Source: Hydrogenothermus sp.
Lineage (GTDB): Bacteria; Aquificota; Aquificia; Aquificales; Hydrogenothermaceae
Reading direction: 5' to 3'
Length of the DNA stretch: 7,224 nt
Assembly (NCBI GenBank): GCA_003978675.1
Contig: QNYP01000003.1
Location: forward strand, 1-7,224
Part shown: one piece after another, positions 1-7,224 of the stretch
Layout: each line of letters begins with the position of its first letter
Position numbering within the stretch: position 1 is the first letter of the stretch
Position numbers and translations under genes: made by a program
Notes under the pieces: generated by a model
Databases searched by the model: none
Seen by the model: only the letters and a program-made list of their open reading frames with translations
What the model was told of the DNA's origin: nothing

Positions 1-114
1 TGAAAACATAGAAGATACATATTTTTGGGCATCATCTATATTAGATTGTTTTAAGGACGTGTATATAGGTATAAAAACTGCATTAAATCCACCTTCTGCA
101 AAAATTTGCCTCAA
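1..114 (-). pseudogene. murJ: murJ (mviN) lipid II flippase fragment, interrupted host gene
   Basis: On the minus strand an open frame of 38 codons runs from position 114 out of the window at position 1. It begins LRQIFAEGGFNAVFIPIYTS. This matches the signature at the end of the first transmembrane region of MurJ, which in E. coli reads LLRRIFAEGAFSQAFVP. The rest, with a Lys-rich loop followed by KYVSSMF, also aligns with the E. coli protein. MurJ flips lipid II across the inner membrane for peptidoglycan synthesis. Upstream of the Leu-Arg codons the frame meets a stop (TAA at 117-115), and the sequence there no longer resembles MurJ. The N-terminal part of about 50 residues is therefore missing at this site. 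I infer that this is host chromosome next to a phage insertion, with the junction at about 114-122. The family call is good; the exact junction is not determined. Confidence 0.8.
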
Positions 115-122
115 TTATAATT

Positions 123-140
123 TCCGATTTTTTTGGGACA
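123..140 (+). repeat. end repeat A, TCCG-N8-GGGACA
   Basis: The sequence is TCCG, an 8-base AT-rich spacer, then GGGACA. The same layout with the same spacing recurs at 219-236. Its 3' part, GGGACACC (135-142), is the exact inverted complement of GGTGTCCC at 181-188. It is the copy nearest to the murJ junction, so it would be the terminal site if this is a transposable phage end. Confidence 0.55.
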
Positions 141-175
141 CCCCCACCTTCGCAAACTCTTGATATTCAATAACC

Positions 176-211
176 AAAAAGGTGTCCCAGAAACATGTTT
201 TTGACCTTTTT
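176..211 (-). terminator. possible weak hairpin terminator of the late operon
   Basis: AAAAAGGT (176-183) and ACCTTTTT (204-211) form an 8-bp inverted repeat around a 20-base loop. Read on the minus strand, the second arm ends in a run of T, as in a Rho-independent terminator, and the site lies about 40 bp after the stop of the last gene. By symmetry it could work in both directions. The stem has only two G-C pairs and a long loop, which itself contains the palindrome AAACATGTTT (191-200), so it may be weak. It also overlaps end repeat B. Confidence 0.3.
181..192 (-). repeat. end repeat B, inverted copy GGTGTCCC
   Basis: On the minus strand this reads TTTCTGGGACACC. It differs by one base from the corresponding part of copy A (TTTTTGGGACACC). 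The TCCG box found in copies A and C is not conserved here (AAAC instead). The 8-bp core GGGACACC is a perfect inverted repeat of 135-142. Confidence 0.5.
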
Positions 212-218
212 CAGTTTG

Positions 219-236
219 TCCGGAAAAAATGGGACA
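219..236 (+). repeat. end repeat C, TCCG-N8-GGGACA
   Basis: This is a direct repeat of copy A, 96 bp further in. TCCG and GGGACA are identical and separated by the same 8 bases. The spacer is A-rich here and T-rich in copy A, so the two conserved boxes, not general AT-richness, carry the similarity. It lies just downstream of the stop codon of the last phage gene. Confidence 0.5.
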
Positions 237-249
237 GTTTTGAAGATTT

Positions 250-1368
250 CTATTTTGAGATTTTTGATAAAACATGTAAAAAATCTATCCCGGCTAAAGG
301 GGTATCTTTCCATTCGTTCCAATCCATAGATTTTTCCCATTGATAGTCATTCTTGCGTGTTCTTGGGGGAAGGATCTCTGTAAATTCCTCGTACTCGGCA
401 GGTCTTCTTCTTATTACATCTTTTAAATTTTTAACTATTCTTTTTTTAAATTTGAGCTCAGCTTTTTTATTATGTTCTTTTGATTGATATGTATAATCAG
501 TCAGGTGCATATATGCAGTTTCAAAATCTCCCATCACTGCAGCAAATTCCGGATTGAAAGGAAATCTTCTGTGCATAAATTTCATTCCATATAAATAAAC
601 AGGATTGCCCGTCATTTTGAAAAGAGTTTGGTAATAGAGAAAGTTTGAATGAATATAATACCACTGCATATATCTATAGTTTTTAAATCTGATTGCAAAT
701 GTAGGGTTTATGATGATATCTAATGCGGCAATTGGAAATATAGCATAGTAAAATAGAAGATATTTTCTTTTCCTTGTTAGTCTCCAAAGAAGCTGAAGGA
801 GCGTAAGAACCGGTAAAAAATGACCTGCATTCGCAAAGAACCATCTAATTAGATAACCTCTATCTGCTGTTTTACTGTAACTTTTTATCTGGAAGTAAGG
901 CTTTTTAAAAATAGAGTTTTCAAGGACTTTTATTAATTCATTTTTAAATTCAGGGTCTTTATCAAGTTCTCTTTTATAAAACAAATCAAGCAGGGCATAA
1001 GAATATCCTGCAAACATATCTCCGCTAAATGCTTTTTTTGTGATTACCCCCGGCTTTCTGAAAAACTTTCCGTCTTTTATGTAGCTTTTGAATGCTTTTA
1101 AAACCTTTTCATCGTTAGTTGAGACAAGCAAAAGTGATAAAAATTTCGCTGAATCCCCATGAAAAACTAAGTCTTCAATGTTGTTAATAAGTCTTTCTCT
1201 TGTTTGTTTTGCAAATTCTTTAAGATTTACTTTTGCTTTATGGTTTAGTTTATTCATATCAAAATCAAAATCCGTCCATAGATTTCTAACTATCAGATTT
1301 ATCATCCATCTGACAGGGGATAATAAGACGATTAAAAAGTATTGTAGGGGAAAATACAGATAAAACAT
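250..1368 (-). CDS. uncharacterised 372-aa membrane-associated protein, last gene of the phage
   Basis: I do not recognise the family. The N-terminus (about residues 1-28) is strongly hydrophobic and aromatic, like a membrane anchor. Two further hydrophobic stretches lie at about 181-197 and 203-221, separated by a basic TRKRK segment. Between and after them the protein looks helical, with conserved-looking motifs GDMFAGYSYALLD (116-128), WFFANAGHFLP (176-186) and GNPVYLYGMKFMHRRFP (254-270), and a Lys/Arg-rich stretch at about 301-322. The repeated helix pairs with aromatic residues and a Trp-rich C-terminus (344-353) faintly recall alpha/alpha-toroid proteins, but this is only an impression. 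The start is supported by AAGGAG ten bases upstream of ATG. The gene begins 5 bp after the holin stop and is clearly in the same operon. Its position after the lysis genes suggests a lysis accessory or a moron-type gene. Confidence 0.85.
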   Translation of the reverse strand: MFYLYFPLQYFLIVLLSPVRWMINLIVRNLWTDFDFDMNKLNHKAKVNLKEFAKQTRERLINNIEDLVFHGDSAKFLSLLLVSTNDEKVLKAFKSYIKDGKFFRKPGVITKKAFSGDMFAGYSYALLDLFYKRELDKDPEFKNELIKVLENSIFKKPYFQIKSYSKTADRGYLIRWFFANAGHFLPVLTLLQLLWRLTRKRKYLLFYYAIFPIAALDIIINPTFAIRFKNYRYMQWYYIHSNFLYYQTLFKMTGNPVYLYGMKFMHRRFPFNPEFAAVMGDFETAYMHLTDYTYQSKEHNKKAELKFKKRIVKNLKDVIRRRPAEYEEFTEILPPRTRKNDYQWEKSMDWNEWKDTPLAGIDFLHVLSKISK

Positions 1369-1373
1369 ATTGC

Positions 1374-1802
1374 TTATTCTCCTTTTTTGAATACCTGAGA
1401 AATTTTCTCAACGATTATGGGTCCTGATTTCTCCACTGTTCTTCCAATGATATATCCTCCCATTCCAAGCTTTAATAGTTCCCACATGTCTGGAGGAATA
1501 GGAAGATATTTCAGGTTGAATAAAGGAGCAATAATGAAATTATGTGCTATGATGTAAACAAAAACTAACATTGTAATTGGTCTCCAGTTTCTTTGGAGCC
1601 AGCTGTGCCCTGTGGCTTCTGCAACGACAATATCTCGTTTAGCTTCTAATTCTTTTTTTATATTTTCATATTCTTTTGTAAGTATTGTTAGTTGTATTTG
1701 TGATTTTATTCGTGCAGCCAAGTCTTTATCTTCTACTGTTTGGTCTATAATGTTTGCTACTTTATCCACAATGGTACCTATAATTGATAAGAGGTTAAAC
1801 AT
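1374..1802 (-). CDS. holin, GTA-type 3TM family
   Basis: A 142-aa protein. Residues 1-60 form an amphipathic, charged helical region. The diagnostic core follows: GHSWLQRNWRPITMLV (65-80), a transmembrane helix at about 75-95, then PPDMWELLKLGMGGYIIGRTVEKS (103-126, written here by its key residues W107, GGYIIGR 115-121 and EK 124-125). The tryptophan-Arg-Pro entry into the first helix and the GGY.IGR..EK end of the last helix are typical of the GTA holin 3TM family (PF11351). The protein is inferred to form membrane lesions at the end of infection, releasing or activating the endolysin encoded just upstream. An in-frame ATG at 1865 would give 163 aa, but it lies inside the endolysin gene. 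The ATG at 1802 has AGAGG eight bases upstream, so I prefer it. Confidence 0.85.
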   Translation of the reverse strand: MFNLLSIIGTIVDKVANIIDQTVEDKDLAARIKSQIQLTILTKEYENIKKELEAKRDIVVAEATGHSWLQRNWRPITMLVFVYIIAHNFIIAPLFNLKYLPIPPDMWELLKLGMGGYIIGRTVEKSGPIIVEKISQVFKKGE

Positions 1803-1803
1803 T

Positions 1804-2280
1804 TTACTTGCCTCTTTTAACGATTTTTGTATAAGTGTCTGTGTCTTGAAAGTGGGGCATTTCACGAAATCTTTTCCATTCTCCTGCCCATTCTAATCCT
1901 ACTTGTTTTGCTATCTGTCCGAGCGTCTGATAGGCTTCTTTGTTGTTCCAGTCTGGTTTTCCTGCAGACAAGGGAACGCAGTCAAAGGCAAATCCGTATT
2001 GATGAAAAGATTGCCAAGCTCTGGCATTAGTAACTTTTCTTTTTGCTTCTTTTTCTGTTAGCTTCCATAAGCCTATTTTTAATCTTTTCTCATTTAGCTC
2101 TTCAAGTGTTATTCCAAATTGCTCAAGTCTGCCTTGCATATATAAAACTTCCTGCTCTTCTGGGCTTCTGTAGGTGCAGTAGATTAAAATTTGTATGCCT
2201 TGCTCCTCTGCCGATTTCAGAAACTCCCTTGCTTTTTGTTGTGTTATTGGGTGTAAATCTTCTAATTTTCTACTTGCCAT
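1804..2280 (-). CDS. endolysin, M15-family L-alanyl-D-glutamate / D-Ala-D-Ala type peptidase
   Basis: A 158-aa zinc peptidase that should cleave peptide bonds in host peptidoglycan for lysis. Visible motifs: TYRSPEEQ (36-43); the zinc-binding signature SFHQYGFAFD (S91, H93, G96, A98, D100); and WAGEWKRFREMPHFQ (131-145), with probable catalytic Glu134 and third zinc ligand His143. All expected metal and catalytic residues are present, and the length fits a single-domain phage M15 endolysin. There is no signal peptide and no separate wall-binding domain, so it should depend on the adjacent holin. The frame extends back to an ATG at 2340, but that would overlap the upstream gene by 50 bases. 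The ATG at 2280 has GAGG eight bases upstream. Endopeptidase versus carboxypeptidase specificity cannot be settled by reading. Confidence 0.92.
   Translation of the reverse strand: MASRKLEDLHPITQQKAREFLKSAEEQGIQILIYCTYRSPEEQEVLYMQGRLEQFGITLEELNEKRLKIGLWKLTEKEAKRKVTNARAWQSFHQYGFAFDCVPLSAGKPDWNNKEAYQTLGQIAKQVGLEWAGEWKRFREMPHFQDTDTYTKIVKRGK
1811..1815 (-). promoter_or_regulatory. ribosome binding site deciding the holin start
   Basis: AGAGG on the minus strand lies 8 bases before the ATG at 1802. It lies within the last codons of the endolysin gene, whose stop (1804-1806) is one base before the holin ATG. This supports translational coupling and the shorter 142-aa holin. Confidence 0.6.
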
Positions 2281-5200
2281 TTTCCTCACCTCACGGCAGT
2301 GGTGCTGTTTGAACAGCTTGATTGAATGTCTGCTCTTCAATGTTTTTCATATCTACTGCAAGCAGTTCGTCAACGCTTGTAAATGCTGAAAGGTCGTTGT
2401 CTATGTATGACCAGATGAGATTATCATAGGCTAAATACCAATTAAGTAGAGCTTTTGCTTCTGTATCGTTTTGATTTGCGTAAAACTGTAAATCACCAAG
2501 TGATAAATATTTATATTTATCAAGAATTTCATTAACTCTTCGCTTTTCGAGAGATAATAGTTCTTCCTGCTTTTGTATTTTAATTGCACTTAGCAATTCA
2601 TTTTGAGTTTTAAATTTTAGAATTCTATTATCAATAGTTAAATAAAATGATAGAGTATTGTCTGGAACCTCTAATATATTTACATTTTCAATAGGGGGTT
2701 TATTTTTACTTACGAATATTCTATTGTTCTCGATCCATGCATAAGCCATTTTAAGACCTCCTTACTAAGGATAAATTGTCAACTACTATATTTGTACCAT
2801 CTGAATTGACCCAAGTTCCAAGCCAGTAAGATACTGATGAGGCAGTTCCTTTTCCAGACATTATAAGAACATTTCCTTGTGAACCTTGTCCTAAAAATTC
2901 TGAATGGCATACTAAGTCAGGTCTTATCTTTATAGAGAATTGCCCCCACATTTCTCCATTTTGGTCTGTATCGATTACTGGGAAATAGTTTAGATTTGAT
3001 AAACTTGATGCTACAGTTGAACCTGTAGAGCTTGCATGCAAATACATAAACCAACCATCGCTAATTTGTATGTTGGACGGATATAGTCCTCCCAAAGAAC
3101 CTAATAAACCAGCTTGTAAACTGTAGAAAATTCCTTGATATATTGGTGATGTACGTGAAGTATATACAATAGGAATGTGATTTGCATTTTTGATAATAAC
3201 TTGAGTTCCCGGTGCTACAAAATATAGATATTGATAATTTGTATTATCTATTGTTCCTATCTCTATTGTATCAACTCCTACAGCAGGAATACATTCATAC
3301 CAATTTATTCCATCTGGACTTATCTCAAGTTTCTCGGCATTTATTCTAAGATTGCCAAAGTGGTAATCAGGGGTAGATCTAACTATAGATTGCCAATCAA
3401 TTTCAACCCATTCATTTTCATATTTATATAGTTTCAACAAATCTTGTCGCCATATCAGGTCTCCATAATTTGGAGACGTAGGAAAAGTTGTTTCTACAGT
3501 GATTTTTGAATATGTTTTTTGTAAAGCAGATGCATCAAATCCATCAAGTTTATCTGCATTTCCAACAGTTGTATTTCCATTTTTTATGTTGTCTATTTCT
3601 GTTCTTATATCTGCATGAGCTGTTGAGCTTGTATCGTGAGCTGTTATCTCATCATCCACATATTTACGAGAAGCAAGAACAATTGCAGGATCTATTTTCA
3701 ATTGAACACTGTCTACATTCTCAACTTCCATTATGAATCTGATATACATATCATTGCCTGAACCCTGACTGAGAACAGGCTTGTATGTTTCTGGATAGTT
3801 TCCTATTGCAACCAAATTGTTTTGATCATCGAATATCCCTATCTCACGGATAGTGAAGCCTCCTTGGTCTGCGGGAATTATCCCTTCAATTACAATCCAG
3901 TTTGGGTTATCAGGGTCTGTTGTAATTCTGTTTATTGAAGCTCTATAAACTTCATTTTTAAGAGCTGTTTGTGTTTCATTTGGTGCGTAATAGCTGCCGT
4001 TCCCATCTCCAACAGCAAATTCCACCAAGTTGACAGCTGTCCCGCTTGCCTGTGCATTTGCAAGTGCTTGTTTCCCATATGATGTCAAAATCGTATAATA
4101 CTGCTCATTTACTGCCATTTATAGCCTCCTATTGTGTTTGAGGATAAACTGTTGTGGTATAAACAGATTGATAACCAATAGCCATATAGTCTTTTGCAAA
4201 AAGCTGCAGCTCTCTCACCTGATATGGATAGATTGTGATATCGTGTCCAGAAAGCATAGCTGCTGCTCTGTTTTGTTTGAAATCGGAAGTGAGGTAGATA
4301 ATCAATTTTTCTAAGACTTCGTGGGTAGGCTTAATCTTTGGGAGGAGTTCTGAAATGAGTGAAAATTTTTCCTCAGATACCCCATTTCTTATATCTGCTT
4401 CTACCCTGAACTCTGCCCATCTGTTTGGGTCTGTTTTTAAAACCGGTATTATTTTTATATTTTCAAATCCATAAAGGGATAAAATTTCTTTAATCCCTTT
4501 TACAGTTCCAGCTTTTTCGTACCAAGATATTGCATTTATTATCCTATTTTTAAATTCTTCATCTGTTTCCGATTGAAACCTGTTAAAACCTCTTTCTTTG
4601 CCAAGCAGATATAAAGCATTTGAATTTGCAAATTGAGGAAATCTCTGCCTTCTTACCTTGAATGCATGCTGCCTAAAGTTTTCAATATTAGGCTCCCAAA
4701 CCTGATAAAGTTTATAAACATCTCTTTCTGTTTTTTCTTTGCTCCCTGTTTTAAAGCTTGTGGGAGAAATCTCCCAAAGCCAGTTTGCAATCATTATGCT
4801 TTAGCACCCCACTCAATTGGTTGTAAAAGAATTAGAGTTATTTCTACATCAACCTTTTCATCGCCTTCTGCTGCTTTTGTTTTTGGATTGTCCATTTTTA
4901 CTGATGGTAGCTTATCAGTTACAGTTACATTCATCTCATCATCAAGATAGGAAATAGTTATAGGGAAAGGAGCTATCTGGGAAACTCTCTGTTTACCCTG
5001 GGTTCTTACCCACTCCATTAAAATGTTGAATCCGGTTCTTGTTAAGGTAATTTTCCCTGAGCCTTCCCATTTACCTTTTGTCCATCCGATAGGTGTGTTC
5101 CCTCTGCCATATCTTGGTTTTATGTTTTCTTTATCTTCGTAATCAATTGCTATTATGTGGTCTTTCAATTCTTGTGGTGCATCGTCTATTCCTATCTCAA

Positions 5201-7224
5201 CAGAACTCCAGTCGTATTCTTTTCCATTAATTAATACATTAGCCATTTCTCATTAACCTCCTATTTCAAGAAGTGGATTTTCAAAGGATTGATGTATTTC
5301 AATCCAGTCCATATGTGGTGTTGGAATTAATTTTGTGTATACATTTAGTTCTCTGGATGCCCAGATATCTTGACCTTCAGGTATATATACTCTGTATCCA
5401 TAAAGTTCTTTTTGGTCATACATTCCTACTTTTAACGCATGCTCTATTTTTGCCTTCAGTTCCTGAACAGTTGGAGACTTTGTGGGTTTCACAGGATTTG
5501 AAGGATCCTGATTGTTTGGTGGAAGTATTTCACCTTTTAGATATTTCATTACTGCTTTTCTGGAAAGTTTTGCAGCTTTATCAGCTACTCTTCTTGCATA
5601 CATAAAGTGATAATCAGAAGTTGGATCATTCATCGCAACAGGATTTGTCACGTAGTATCCTGCATACCCATCATAAGTCCTGATAGTTATAAATCCTGCC
5701 TGGTCAAGTGTATAGATATGAGAATAGGTAAGACCATCTGGAAGTGAAACAAGATTTTTAATAGAAAATGCTCCAACTTCCCCAATATCCTGAGAGACTT
5801 TGGCTCTTGAAATAAGCCCCATTATAGAACCAAGACCATTTCTGTGTCCCTGATTCCCTTTTATGTTTGTAAAAGTTGCATAAGCAGCAACAACAAAAGT
5901 TCTTAAAGCATTAAAACCGGACCATTCATTTATTAGGTTTGTCACATAAGTATCGTAATCCGGTTCAACTGTGGTATCTGGGTTTTTATCTCTTGCTTCT
6001 ACAATTGCCCATACATATATGTGTCTTGATACGAGGGAAGAAAGATAAGATTCTATTGATGTTGCAAGCGTTTTATCTACTGGTGTTAAAACTGCTATGT
6101 ATTCAAAAAGTGCATCTCCATTTACAAGGGATTGATCGACAGCCGCTTCTATTGCAGTGAGTATATCAGCAGATGTGTTTGAAGCTGCAGAGATTGCATA
6201 AACTATTCCCTGCCCATTTGAAACAGCATCAAGCAGCTTGTCTGCAAAAGTGCCACCGAATAGCTCTATTGCCTTTTCATAATCATTCGGAAGAAACAAT
6301 CTATAAACCTGATTTGCTGTTGCAGTTCCTGAAGTGTCTTTTACACCAACTGCTATTGCTATGCCATCTCCTGTAGCAGGGATTCTTCCAAGAGCCCCGT
6401 CATAAAAAAGAACATCAACATCTGGTAATGCTGATTTTTGTCCTTCTACCCTAATCATTATTTATTGCCTCCTTTCCTTTTAGTTACTAATGCTCCTGTG
6501 GCGATATCTTCACCTACTTCTTCAGATTTTTTTGATAAGTTGGGAAGTTCATGACTTTTACTTTCAAGAAATGCATCCATCATTTCTTTGAATTTTCCTT
6601 CTGATATTTCATCATCATCCTTGATATTGAAAGCTACTTTCATTCCTTCAAAAATGTGCATTCTGTTTTTTAGAACGATTTCTCTTTCTTTATCTCCCTG
6701 TTTTATCTTTGCTTTTTTAATTAAAAGTTTTTCTGCAATTTCTTTTGCTTTCATGAGAATATAACCTCCGTATTAACTGGTATTTTGGGATAATTTTTGT
6801 CTAAAACTGATATACCTTTTACTGTTAAAACTGTTCTATATTTGTTTATTCCTTGTTTGTCTGTTTCTTCCTGGAATTCAAATGGGGTTATAGACAGCTC
6901 AAGTTGTTCTCCATTTGAATCTGTTTTATATGGATTATTCAAAACAAAAGAAACAATTTGGTCTAAAAGGTCTATCTGGTTTTCTGAAATCTGAGCGTTA
7001 AGCTCAAATGTGTAGATAATATCATCTATTTTGTATCTGATTGTTATTTCTGCCTCCGTTTCAGTAGTTCTCCATCTTTTTCTGTTCCTTTTTATATTTT
7101 GACCTGCAAACTCAATAGCAAGTGCTGGAGCTATAGAATGTTGTCCATATCCTTTATGAGCTTTTGTCGTATTGATAATCTGAGAGAAATCGGCTACTAA
7201 CATATTTAAAATGCCAAGTAGTCA

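Larger units (their letters stand above)
115..249. other. probable phage right end, non-coding, with repeated GGGACA sites
   Basis: This gene-free, AT-rich tract lies between the stop of the last phage gene (250) and the interrupted murJ frame (114). It carries three copies of a GGGACA core: 135-140 on plus, 183-188 on minus (TGTCCC), and 231-236 on plus. Several short sites in mixed orientation within about 120 bp of a junction with an interrupted host gene resemble the transposase-binding sites at the ends of Mu-like phages. The outermost site would lie within about 10 bp of the phage terminus. No transposase is in view and no TG dinucleotide marks an obvious terminus next to murJ, so the assignment rests on the repeat geometry and the junction. 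Confidence 0.55.

Overview
This window is the terminal part of the late region of a contractile-tailed (myovirus-type) phage or prophage, attached at its left edge to a short piece of bacterial chromosome. Every supported gene lies on the minus strand, so transcription runs from position 7224 toward position 1. The DNA is AT-rich and the proteins are rich in Lys, Ile and Asn. The host piece reads as the lipid II flippase MurJ, which points to a low-GC Gram-negative bacterium. An Aquificota host such as a Hydrogenothermaceae member is possible, but this is only an impression from composition and the MurJ wording.

Layout in the direction of transcription: a 150-aa neck or tail-completion candidate (7203-6751); an unrecognised 98-aa protein (6754-6458); a DUF2586-type tail sheath (6458-5253); a tail tube (5246-4794); a P2 gpI-like baseplate protein (4794-4129); a tail fibre with a tail-collar N-terminus (4118-2751); a small probable fibre-associated protein (2749-2291); an M15 endolysin (2280-1804); a GTA-type 3TM holin (1802-1374); and an unknown 372-aa membrane-associated protein (1368-250). 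Gaps are 10 bp or less and several junctions overlap (ATGA, TAATG), so this is one translationally coupled operon. It covers tail building, host recognition and lysis.

The 250 bases after the last gene hold no gene of their own. They contain an AT-rich tract with three copies of a GGGACA core. Two are direct repeats with matching TCCG boxes at the same 8-bp distance, and one is inverted. A possible hairpin terminator overlaps the inverted copy. Immediately beyond this tract, murJ begins in mid-gene. Phage late genes, then short end repeats in mixed orientation, then an interrupted host gene is what the right end of a Mu-like transposable phage looks like. The transposase, the other end and the target duplication lie outside the window, so this is an inference.

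Two other points stand out. The tape-measure and main baseplate genes expected between tail tube and gpI are absent from that position. The last gene, in the slot where Mu-like phages carry accessory genes, is a sizeable protein that I cannot assign to a family.
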